From: Rubrivivax sp.
GTDB lineage: Bacteria; Pseudomonadota; Gammaproteobacteria; Burkholderiales; Burkholderiaceae_C
Assembly (NCBI GenBank): GCA_021300575.1
Contig: JAJTDM010000018.1
Location: 1 to 56,038, forward strand
DNA length: 56,038 nucleotides
Reading direction: 5' to 3'
Below the pieces are notes generated by a model. It worked only from the letters and a program-made list of their open reading frames with translations, ran no database searches and was not told the DNA's origin. Positions 17,713 to 24,650 of this stretch are shown one piece after another; the stretch's first letter is position 1; every line of letters begins with the position of its first letter. The position numbers and the translations under genes are program-made.

Positions 17713-18918
17713 TCAGTGCTGCGCGGTGCGCGGCGTGATGTCGTAGCGGGCCTTCAGCCGCGTGAGCACATGCCCGTACCCCAGGCGGCCGCGGTGCTGC
17801 AACTGCCCCACCACGATGCCGGGGTGGACACCGATGTCCCGGGCAAAGGCCTCGATGCTGGCGGCCTCCAGCGGCAGCGCCGCCAACCGGGCTTGCTGCG
17901 CGCGGGGCACCAGGGTGTCGGCGGCAAAGCGGTTGGCCTCTTCCTCTTCAGGCATGTCGGCCGTGGCGCCGGCTGCGGCATCGTCAAGAAAGATGGCGCG
18001 TGCGGGGTGCTTGAGCACATGCCCCACTTCGTGGAAGAAGCTGAACCAGAAGCCGTCATTCCACTTGCCGAGCAGCGACAACTGGATCAAGGGCTTGCCA
18101 TGCAGCCACCGCGCCACACCCGACACCTGCGCGCCAGGCAAGGCGGGCACGAAGACCAAGGCCACGCCCGCATCGGCACACAGGCGTACCAGTTCGCGCT
18201 GGATGCGTTCGGGCGGCTGGGTGGTCAACGCGCGCATGGCGGGCAGGGCGGCTTGCAACCGGGCCGGGATGTAGTCGGCCGTCTGCAGCCGTGTGGCGTG
18301 CAGCTCACCCATGCGCAGCCAGGCGGTGATGGCTGCCACGTCGGCCTGGCGCGCCGGCCGCGCACGGCGGAACTGGGGCTGCATCTGCTCGTAGTGGGCT
18401 TTCCACCCGGCCGGCGAAGCCACGCCGAAGAACCGCAGCAAGGGCTCCACCAGCGCCTGCTTGAAGGCTTGCGTCAGCCGGCCGGCCGGCAGCACGCCGG
18501 CATCCTGCAGCGCCTTCAGCGGGAACTGTTCCAACCAGGGCAGGTTCTCACGCGCAGCCACGGTGCTGCGCACCCGCGCCAGGTATTCCCGGTAATGGGA
18601 TTCGCGTACCAGCCAGAACTGTGCGGGCACCTGCGTCACCCGCTCCAGTTCGAGCGCGGTGTCTTCGGTGATTTCCTTCTTGCCGGCGAGGATCTCGTTG
18701 ACCGCCTGCGGTGGGCGGCCCAGACGGTGGGCCAGCTCGCGCTGGGTCCAGTCGCGCTCTTCCAACAGGTCTCGCAGGGTGGCGCCAGGGGGCGAGACCT
18801 CAACGGGCTGGTACGCAAGCGCCGGGCCGCCCCCCCAAGCTTGCTTGCCCCCCTCGGGGGGCGGGCTGGGCGCAGCCCGGCCCTGGGGGCGCTGATGAGC
18901 CAGGGAGATTTCAGTCAT
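17713..18918 (-). CDS. HTH (HigA-like) plus ImmA/IrrE metallopeptidase fusion
   Basis: 401-residue protein with an XRE helix-turn-helix (about 48-100: LRDLLEERDWTQRELAHRLG then PPQAVNEILAGKKEITEDTA, HigA type) fused to an ImmA/IrrE zinc-protease domain. The metal site is HEVGH at about 295-299 in FFHEVGHVLKHP, and the third ligand probably lies in EEEEANRFAADTLVP. Family members act as antitoxins or as proteases that cut repressors after stress. The ATG at 18918 overlaps the toxin stop (ATGACTGA). Codons about 10-30 are a C-rich dispersed repeat absorbed in frame. The protein probably represses its own operon and could also control the downstream restriction genes. Confidence 0.88.
   Translation of the reverse strand: MTEISLAHQRPQGRAAPSPPPEGGKQAWGGGPALAYQPVEVSPPGATLRDLLEERDWTQRELAHRLGRPPQAVNEILAGKKEITEDTALELERVTQVPAQFWLVRESHYREYLARVRSTVAARENLPWLEQFPLKALQDAGVLPAGRLTQAFKQALVEPLLRFFGVASPAGWKAHYEQMQPQFRRARPARQADVAAITAWLRMGELHATRLQTADYIPARLQAALPAMRALTTQPPERIQRELVRLCADAGVALVFVPALPGAQVSGVARWLHGKPLIQLSLLGKWNDGFWFSFFHEVGHVLKHPARAIFLDDAAAGATADMPEEEEANRFAADTLVPRAQQARLAALPLEAASIEAFARDIGVHPGIVVGQLQHRGRLGYGHVLTRLKARYDITPRTAQH
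18828..18891. repeat. C-rich dispersed palindromic repeat inside a coding sequence
   Basis: Palindrome-rich element with CCCCCCAAGCTTGCTTG, CCCCCTCGGGGGG and GGGCTGGGCGCAGCCC segments. It resembles the element at 20921-20963 read on the other strand. It supplies about codons 10-30 of the HTH-protease gene, giving peptide text (PSPPPEGGKQAWGGG) with no role in either domain. Copies of this type are normally intergenic in Comamonadaceae-like genomes. Confidence 0.7.
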
Positions 18919-19246
18919 GGTAGTTCACCACTTCAAGGACGATCAATGCATCAACGGCAGCCCAGTCGAGCCCACCGTCAGCCTTCAAGGGGGGTGGTTG
19001 GCGCCTGGGCCTGACGACCAGTCGGAGCTTCTTGTCGAGCCGACACGAAAACTGACCGCGTCTGTTGCCCGTCAGTTCTTCCCACTGGCCGGGCAAGTGC
19101 CGGACCGCTTCCATGTGCGCAGCAGCTCGAAGATCATCCAATCGCTGGGCCAGTTTGTCGGCCGCCGCCTTCTGAAAGGCGCCCTGGCGTGCTGACTTGT
19201 CTTCGCACCGCTTCTTGAGACGGCCGTCGATGAACTCGACTTCCAT
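18911..19246 (-). CDS. HigB-like toxin
   Basis: 111-residue protein similar to HigB/RelE-type 'plasmid maintenance killer' proteins that cleave ribosome-bound mRNA. The start MEVEFIDGRLKKRCEDK, the middle MEAVRHLPGQWEELTG and the block RGQFSCRLDKKLRLVV follow the HigB pattern, ending in ALIVLEVVNYHD. It stands first, toxin before antitoxin, as in higBA loci, and overlaps the HTH-ImmA gene by 8 bases. Its start codon is the last three bases of one arm of a perfect 12-bp inverted repeat. The family call is by motif pattern only. Confidence 0.8.
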   Translation of the reverse strand: MEVEFIDGRLKKRCEDKSARQGAFQKAAADKLAQRLDDLRAAAHMEAVRHLPGQWEELTGNRRGQFSCRLDKKLRLVVRPRRQPPPLKADGGLDWAAVDALIVLEVVNYHD

Positions 19247-19272
19247 TCGTTCACCCCCGAGGTGAACGAATG
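19244..19272. promoter_or_regulatory. Perfect 12-bp inverted repeat over the toxin start codon
   Basis: CATTCGTTCACC and GGTGAACGAATG flank 5 bases. On the minus strand the second arm carries the SD-like GGGGGTG and ends in the ATG of the HigB-like gene. In mRNA it can form a strong 12-bp hairpin hiding the ribosome-binding site and start codon. In DNA it is a good operator for the HTH protein encoded by the next gene. The sequence does not decide which role applies. Confidence 0.75.
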
Positions 19273-19309
19273 TAATGCAAACCAGGCGCCGATGGCGCGG
19301 CCAGCGCAG

Positions 19310-19335
19310 AAAAACACTTCAGTGCCTCAGCACTG
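19310..19335 (-). terminator. Rho-independent-like terminator after pntB
   Basis: On the minus strand CAGTGC-TGAG-GCACTG is followed by AAGTGTTTTT. It lies 70 bases past the pntB stop and upstream of the toxin operon on the same strand. It therefore separates the pnt transcript from the toxin/restriction operon. Confidence 0.6.
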
Positions 19336-19406
19336 GCAAAGCAAGCAGGCCCTGCACCGCGACCGCTAGCGCGGCCTTGGCGAAGAGCACACCCACGAGA
19401 TGCTGA

Positions 19407-20819
19407 TCAGCCCTTCAAGGCCCCCAGCACCTCGTCCAGCATCTTCTTGGCGTCGCCGAAGAGCATGCGGTTGTTGTCCTTGTAGAACAGCGGGTTGTCC
19501 ACGCCGGCGTAACCGCTGGCCATGGAGCGCTTCATCACGATGCTGGTGCGGGCCTTCCAGACCTCCAGCACCGGCATGCCGGCGATGGGGCTGCTGGGGT
19601 CGTCCTGCGCGGCCGGGTTCACGATGTCGTTGGCACCGATCACCATGGAGACGTCGGCCTCGGGGAAGTCCTCGTTGATCTCGTCCATCTCCATGACGAT
19701 GTCATACGGCACCTTGGCCTCGGCCAGCAGCACGTTCATGTGGCCCGGCATGCGCCCGGCCACCGGGTGGATGGCAAAGCGCACGTTCACGCCCTTCTCG
19801 CGCAGCAGCTTGGTGATCTCGTACACCGTGTGCTGGGCCTGCGCCACCGCCATGCCGTAGCCCGGCACGATGATCACGCTCTTGGCCTCGCGCAGGAGCT
19901 CGGCCGTCTCGGCAGCACTCACCGGTTGCACCTCGCCCTGGGGCTCGGCCGCGCCGCCGGCGGCCTTCGGTACCGGTGCACCACCGCCGAAGCCGCCCGC
20001 GATCACGCTGAAGAAGTTGCGGTTCATCGCGCGGCACATGATGTAGCTGAGGATGGCGCCCGAGCTGCCCACCAGGGCACCCGTGACGATCAGCAGATCG
20101 TTGCTGAGCATGAAGCCCGTGGCCGCCGCGGCCCAGCCCGAGTAGCTGTTGAGCATGGAGACCACCACCGGCATGTCCGCCCCGCCAATGGCCATCACCA
20201 TGTGGATGCCGAACAGCAGTGCGATCACCGTCATCACGATCAGCGGCGTCATGCCGGCGTTGACGTCCGGCGCCAGCACGAACTCGCGGCCGTACCAGAT
20301 CACCACCAGCAGCGCTACCAGGTTCAGCGCGTGGCGCGCCGGCAGCAGCAGGGGCTTGCCGCCGATCTTCCCGCTCAACTTGCCGAAGGCGACGATGGAG
20401 CCCGAGAACGTCACCGCGCCAATCAGGATGCCGATGTAGATCTCCACTTCGTGGATCACCTTCTCGGCGCCTGTGTAGGCCACCGAGGTGTCGACGTAGC
20501 TTGAAAACCCCACCAGGCAGGCCGCCAGACCCACCAGGCTGTGCATCAACGCCACCAGTTCGGGCATCTGCGTCATCTGCACCTTCTTGGCGGCGTACAG
20601 ACCGATGGCGCCGCCCACCACCAGGGCACCCACGATGTAGGGCACGCCGATGGCCGTGACCCGCGGGCCCAGGATGGTGGCCACCACGGCGATGCCCATG
20701 CCGAGCATGCCGAAGAGGTTGCCGCGGCGCGCGGTCTCAGGGTTCGACAGGCCACCGAGGCTGAGGATGAAGAGGATGGTCGCGCCGATGTAGGCGACCG
20801 TGGCAAGGCTGGCAGTCAT
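19407..20819 (-). CDS. pntB: NAD(P) transhydrogenase subunit beta
   Basis: Membrane subunit of proton-translocating transhydrogenase, which couples proton entry to hydride transfer from NADH to NADP+. The 470-residue product has about eight or nine hydrophobic helices (residues 5-265) followed by the NADP(H)-binding domain III with [38 protein letters not shown] and [14 protein letters not shown], all diagnostic. The C-terminal [13 protein letters not shown] is typical. The start ATG at 20819 begins [16 protein letters not shown]; longer extension adds no family sequence. It lies downstream of pntA, separated by 144 bases containing a dispersed repeat. Confidence 0.96.
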   Translation of the reverse strand: MTASLATVAYIGATILFILSLGGLSNPETARRGNLFGMLGMGIAVVATILGPRVTAIGVPYIVGALVVGGAIGLYAAKKVQMTQMPELVALMHSLVGLAACLVGFSSYVDTSVAYTGAEKVIHEVEIYIGILIGAVTFSGSIVAFGKLSGKIGGKPLLLPARHALNLVALLVVIWYGREFVLAPDVNAGMTPLIVMTVIALLFGIHMVMAIGGADMPVVVSMLNSYSGWAAAATGFMLSNDLLIVTGALVGSSGAILSYIMCRAMNRNFFSVIAGGFGGGAPVPKAAGGAAEPQGEVQPVSAAETAELLREAKSVIIVPGYGMAVAQAQHTVYEITKLLREKGVNVRFAIHPVAGRMPGHMNVLLAEAKVPYDIVMEMDEINEDFPEADVSMVIGANDIVNPAAQDDPSSPIAGMPVLEVWKARTSIVMKRSMASGYAGVDNPLFYKDNNRMLFGDAKKMLDEVLGALKG

Positions 20820-20920
20820 GTCAATTGCTCCACCGCGCATGGCGCGGACTGCAACGCACAAAGCGTGCAAAAAAATCTAGCTTTCCGCCGCGGAACCGGC
20901 TCTGCCGGGCCGCTGGCGGA

Positions 20921-20963
20921 CGGCCCCCTTGGGGGGTAGCGAGCGCAAGCGAGCTTGGGGGCT
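20921..20963. repeat. Dispersed palindromic repeat between pntA and pntB
   Basis: CGGCCCCCTTGGGGGG, a spacer with GCGAGCGCAAGCGAGC, then TTGGGGGC, ending at the pntA stop codon. Read on the other strand it matches the pattern of the element at 18828-18891 (CCCCCAAGCTCGCTTGC). It may form an mRNA hairpin that stabilises or attenuates the pntA-pntB transcript. Confidence 0.65.
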
Positions 20964-22550
20964 TCATTTCCTGAACATCGCCAGCATGCGCCGCGTGACC
21001 GCGAAGCCGCCGAACATGTTGATGGCCGTGAGCACCAGGGCGATCACCGCCATCGCCAGGATCAGGGTGTTGGGACGGTTGGCGGCACCGGCCGTATCCA
21101 GAGGCGGCGCAATCTGCACCAGCGCGCCGATGGCGATGATGGACGAGATGGCGTTGGTCACGCTCATCAGCGGCGTGTGCAGCGACGGCGTCACGTTCCA
21201 CACCACCATGTAGCCCACGAAGCAGGCGAGCACGAAGACCGTGAAGTGCGACAGGAAGCTGGCCGGCGCATAGGCGCCCACCAGGGCGAACAGCACGGCG
21301 CCCACACTGAACACGATGGCCAGCGTCTTGGCCGACATCGGCTCGCCGGGCCCATGGCCATGCGACGACGCCTTGGGCGCGGCCACCGCTGCGGCGGGCT
21401 TGGCCGCCGGCGCGGCAGGCAGCTTGGGCGCCGGGGCAGGCCAGGTGAGGGCACCCTCCTTGACGACCGTGAGGCCGCGGATGGCATCGTCCTCGAAGTT
21501 CACGTTGATGACGCCGTCCTTGGTCTTGCACAGTTCCTCGGTCAGGCGCAGCAGGTTGGTGGAATACAGCGTGGAGGCCTGCTTGGCCAGACGGCTGGCC
21601 AGGTCGGTGTAGCCCACGATGGTGACGCCGTGGCGCACCACGGCCTCGCCCGGCACCGTCAGCTCGCAGTTGCCGCCCTGCTCGGCAGCCATGTCCACGA
21701 TCACGCTGCCGGGCTTCATGGTCTGCACCATCTCGGCCGTGATCAGCTTCGGCGCGGGCTTGCCCGGGATCAGCGCCGTGGTGATGATGATGTCGGCGTC
21801 CTTGGCCTGCTGCGCGTACATGGCACGCTGCGCGGCCTGGAAGCCCTCGCTCATGACCTTGGCGTAGCCGCCACCGCCAGAGCCCTCTTCCTCGTAGTCC
21901 ACCTTCACGAACTCGCCGCCCAGCGACTTCACCTGGTCGGCCACTTCGGCGCGGGTGTCGTTGGCGCGCACGATGGCGCCCAGATTCGCTGCCGTACCGA
22001 TGGCGGCGAGCCCCGCCACGCCCGCGCCCGCGATGAACACCTTGGCCGGTGGCACCTTGCCCGCGGCCGTGATCTGGCCGTTGAAGAAGCGACCGAAGGC
22101 GTTGGCCGCCTCGATCACCGCGCGGTAGCCGCTGATGCCGGCCATGGAGGTCAGCGCGTCCATCTTCTGGGCGCGGCTCAGCTGGCGCGGCAGGCAGTCG
22201 ATGGCCAGCACGGTGGCACCCTTGGCCTGCAACTGCTGCATCAGCTCGGGGTGCTGTGCGGGCCAGACGAAGCCGATCAGCGTCTGGCCTTCACGCATCA
22301 GGGCCACCTCTTCCGGAGTGGGCGGGCGCACCTTGAACACGATGTCGGCGGTGGACCAGATGTCAGCCGCAGAAGGCAACACCTGGGCACCCGCCGCGCG
22401 GTAGGTGTCGTCGGCGAAGTTCGCCGCGTCACCCGCACCGCTTTGCACGGCAACAGTGAACCCGAGCTTGGCGAGCTTTTCCACCACGTCGGGCACGGTG
22501 GCCACCCGCTTTTCGCCCGCAGCGATTTCTCTTGGTACACCAATCAGCAT
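20964..22550 (-). CDS. pntA: NAD(P) transhydrogenase subunit alpha
   Basis: Fused alpha subunit of the proton-translocating transhydrogenase. Domain I binds NAD(H): the N terminus MLIGVPREIAAGEKRVATVPD, the RAQKMDALTSMAGISGYRAV block and the Rossmann motif VFIAGAGVAGLAAIGTA are diagnostic. An Ala/Pro-rich linker (about 375-415) leads to about four C-terminal membrane helices (420-525). The single 528-residue form joins the PntAA and PntAB parts that some bacteria encode separately. A five-copy decamer repeat lies in its upstream region at 22601-22650. Confidence 0.96.
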   Translation of the reverse strand: MLIGVPREIAAGEKRVATVPDVVEKLAKLGFTVAVQSGAGDAANFADDTYRAAGAQVLPSAADIWSTADIVFKVRPPTPEEVALMREGQTLIGFVWPAQHPELMQQLQAKGATVLAIDCLPRQLSRAQKMDALTSMAGISGYRAVIEAANAFGRFFNGQITAAGKVPPAKVFIAGAGVAGLAAIGTAANLGAIVRANDTRAEVADQVKSLGGEFVKVDYEEEGSGGGGYAKVMSEGFQAAQRAMYAQQAKDADIIITTALIPGKPAPKLITAEMVQTMKPGSVIVDMAAEQGGNCELTVPGEAVVRHGVTIVGYTDLASRLAKQASTLYSTNLLRLTEELCKTKDGVINVNFEDDAIRGLTVVKEGALTWPAPAPKLPAAPAAKPAAAVAAPKASSHGHGPGEPMSAKTLAIVFSVGAVLFALVGAYAPASFLSHFTVFVLACFVGYMVVWNVTPSLHTPLMSVTNAISSIIAIGALVQIAPPLDTAGAANRPNTLILAMAVIALVLTAINMFGGFAVTRRMLAMFRK

Positions 22551-22600
22551 GAGGATTCCCCTGTCTACCCGGAAACTGCCCCGGGAACTGCACCTAAAAC

Positions 22601-22650
22601 GGCCTGGGCCCGCCTGGAAAGGCCTGGAAACGCCTGGAACGGCCTGAGAA
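22601..22650. repeat. Five-copy degenerate decamer tandem repeat
   Basis: Five consecutive 10-base units: GGCCTGGGCC, CGCCTGGAAA, GGCCTGGAAA, CGCCTGGAAC and GGCCTGAGAA. All share GCCTG. The array lies 50-100 bases upstream of pntA and about 100 bases before the divergent Nudix gene, so it is in the promoter/leader region of both. Confidence 0.7.
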
Positions 22651-22751
22651 CGTAACCCGCCAGCTTACACAACGATCCCGACCCGCGCGCGGGTGCAGGC
22701 CGATGCGCGAGTCTTCTGCTCAGGCGTGGGCCAGCCGTTAGCATCCGCCGC

Positions 22752-23279
22752 ATGACAGATCAGCGTTGGAAGCCCAGTGTCACCGTGGCCGCCATCATCG
22801 AGCGCCGCGGCCCGGGCGGAACCGAGTACCTGCTGGTGGAGGAGCACACGCCCGAGGGGCTCCGGCTGAACAACCCGGCGGGCCATCTGGAGCAGGGTGA
22901 GACGCCGCAGCAGGCCGTGTGCCGCGAGGCGCTGGAGGAAACCGGCCGCCCGTTCGAACCCACCTGCCTGCTGGGCGTGTATCTCTCGCGCTTCCAGCGC
23001 CCGGCCACGGGCGAGGACGTCACCTACTTGCGCCTGGCCTACGCCGGGACCTGCGGCGAACCCGAGGCCGGGCGCACCCTGGACGAGGGCATCGTGCGCA
23101 CGCTGTGGATGCGGCCCGAAGAGATCCGTGCCAGCCGTGAGCGCCACCGCAGCCCGTTGGTGTGGCGCTGCATCGAGGACCACCTGGCAGGCCGCCGATT
23201 CCCCCTGGACACCGTGTTGGGCGACGACAGCGTGACGTGGCCGCAGATCAAGCATTCAGGGCCTGGCGGGGGCGCATGA
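22752..23279 (+). CDS. Nudix hydrolase, NudJ-like
   Basis: 175-residue Nudix pyrophosphohydrolase. The Nudix box (G-x5-E-x7-REUxEExGU) is fully present at residues 44-66 (GHLEQGETPQQAVCREALEE then TGR), and the N-terminal strands VTVAAIIERRG and YLLVEEHTPEG fit NudJ, which acts on nucleoside di- or triphosphates and thiamine pyrophosphate. In many proteobacteria nudJ directly precedes mnmA; here a four-gene transporter lies between them, which supports the assignment. It is divergent from pntA. Confidence 0.85.
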   Translation: MTDQRWKPSVTVAAIIERRGPGGTEYLLVEEHTPEGLRLNNPAGHLEQGETPQQAVCREALEETGRPFEPTCLLGVYLSRFQRPATGEDVTYLRLAYAGTCGEPEAGRTLDEGIVRTLWMRPEEIRASRERHRSPLVWRCIEDHLAGRRFPLDTVLGDDSVTWPQIKHSGPGGGA

Positions 23280-23352
23280 GGCACAGGCCGCCACGAGCCC
23301 CGACCGCTGCTCAGCGCCCGTTTCCAACCCCACAAGGCACCGGGATAGGGAT

Positions 23353-23368
23353 TGGCACAATTGCTGCA
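23353..23368 (+). promoter_or_regulatory. Sigma-54 (-24/-12) promoter for the amino-acid ABC transporter
   Basis: TGGCACAATTGCTGCA matches the sigma-54 consensus TGGCACG-N4-TTGCA with the invariant GG and GC at the right 12-base spacing. It lies 99 bases upstream of the aapJ start, giving a leader of about 85-90 bases. A nitrogen-regulated (NtrC-type) activator is the usual partner for such transporters. No clear activator palindrome was found nearby. Confidence 0.7.
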
Positions 23369-23393
23369 AGCCTGATTTCCGGCTACCGTCGCG

Positions 23394-23415
23394 CCCCACT
23401 CATGCCCCACTCATG
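23394..23415. repeat. 11-bp tandem duplication in the aapJ leader
   Basis: CCCCACTCATG is repeated twice without a gap, between the putative sigma-54 start point and aapJ. It is probably a simple slippage duplication. A regulatory role is possible but unsupported. Confidence 0.5.
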
Positions 23416-23466
23416 CCCTGTCGGGGTGCATGCGCGACTTTTTCTTACCCTTCCAGGAGATCCTTC

Positions 23467-24498
23467 ATGCTGAAATCCTTCCCCCGCATCGCCCTGGGCG
23501 CCTTGGTGGCTGCCGCTGCGATGGCCGCAGTACCGGCCCACGCCGGCAAGACCATCGACACGATCAAGCAACGCGGCCAGCTCGTGTGCGGCGTCAACAC
23601 CGGCCTGGCGGGCTTCTCGGCAGCAGACAGCCAGGGCAACTGGTCCGGTCTGGACGTGGACTACTGCAAGGCCGTGGCCGCCGCCCTCCTGGGTGACGCC
23701 ACCAAGATCAAGTGGGTGCCGCTGAACGCGCAGCAGCGCTTCACGGCGCTGCAGTCCGGCGAGATCGACATCCTGTCGCGCAACACCACCTGGACGCTGA
23801 CGCGTGACGCCTCCCTGGGCCTGTCCTTCGTCGGCGTGACCTATTACGACGGCCAGGGCTTCATGGTGCCGTCCAAGGGGAAGATCAAGAGCGCCAAGCA
23901 ACTGAAGGGCGCCACGGTGTGCGTGCAATCGGGCACCACGACCGAGAAGAACCTGACCGACTACTCGCGTGCCAACAACCTGAACATCAAGCCGGTGGTG
24001 TTTGAGAAGGTGGAAGCCGCCACGGGCGCCTACTTCGCCGGCCGTTGCCAAGCGTACACGACGGACGCCTCCGGCCTGGCGTCCGTGCGCAACAAGGAAG
24101 CCAAGAACCCGGCCGATCACATGATCCTTCCGGAACTGATCTCCAAGGAGCCCCTGGGCCCGTCCGTGCGCCGCGGTGACGATGAACTCTTCGCCATTGC
24201 GCGCTGGGTCAAGTTCGCGCTGCTGGAGGCCGAGGAGTACGGCGTGAACCAGGCCAACGTGGACCAGATGAAGACCAGCGCCGACCCCGTGGTGCAGCGC
24301 CTGCTGGGCGTGTCCGAGGACACCGGCAAGTTGCTGGGTCTGGACAAGGACTGGGCTTACCGCGCCATCAAGGCCGTGGGCAACTACGGCGAGATCTTCG
24401 AGCGCAACGTAGGCCCGAAGACCCCTATCGGGCTGCCCCGAGGCGTGAACAACCTGTGGAACAAGGGCGGCCTGATGTACGCGCCGCCCGTGCGTTGA
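23467..24498 (+). CDS. aapJ: General L-amino acid ABC transporter, periplasmic binding protein
   Basis: Solute-binding protein that captures L-amino acids in the periplasm. A signal peptide (about 1-26, ending AHAG) precedes the mature start KTIDTIKQRGQLVCGVNTGL. Diagnostic AapJ/BztA text includes WSGLDVDYCKAVAAA, DILSRNTTWTLTRDA and GPSVRRGDDELFAIARWVKFALL. The length of 343 is normal. The ATG at 23467 sits after AGGAG. A sigma-54 promoter is at 23353 and a strong terminator follows the gene, so binding protein should be made in excess over the permeases. Aap-type systems prefer polar amino acids such as glutamate and aspartate. Confidence 0.94.
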   Translation: MLKSFPRIALGALVAAAAMAAVPAHAGKTIDTIKQRGQLVCGVNTGLAGFSAADSQGNWSGLDVDYCKAVAAALLGDATKIKWVPLNAQQRFTALQSGEIDILSRNTTWTLTRDASLGLSFVGVTYYDGQGFMVPSKGKIKSAKQLKGATVCVQSGTTTEKNLTDYSRANNLNIKPVVFEKVEAATGAYFAGRCQAYTTDASGLASVRNKEAKNPADHMILPELISKEPLGPSVRRGDDELFAIARWVKFALLEAEEYGVNQANVDQMKTSADPVVQRLLGVSEDTGKLLGLDKDWAYRAIKAVGNYGEIFERNVGPKTPIGLPRGVNNLWNKGGLMYAPPVR

Positions 24499-24528
24499 GC
24501 CCCCAACGCTGACAACCTGCAGCTGAGC

Positions 24529-24566
24529 GGGCCGCCACGTCCGAACGTCGTGGCGGCCCTTTTCTT
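24529..24566 (+). terminator. Rho-independent terminator between aapJ and aapQ
   Basis: GGGCCGCCACG pairs with CGTGGCGGCCC across a 9-base loop and is followed by TTTTCTT. The 11-bp stem and T-rich tail make a classic intrinsic terminator. Its place, after the binding-protein gene and before the permease genes, suggests partial read-through to lower permease output. Confidence 0.85.
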
Positions 24567-24650
24567 GCTTAGGGTCCTTTGCCGGTCTGTTGAGTCTGCT
24601 GCCCTGACGCCTTGTCGGGCAAGGTCAGCCGGCGCACTGCACGAGTTCCG

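Noticed and set aside
23280..23350. NtrC-type activator palindrome upstream of the sigma-54 promoter
   Set aside because: Only loose GCACC/GGTGC-like pieces are present; no proper inverted pair with the right spacing.
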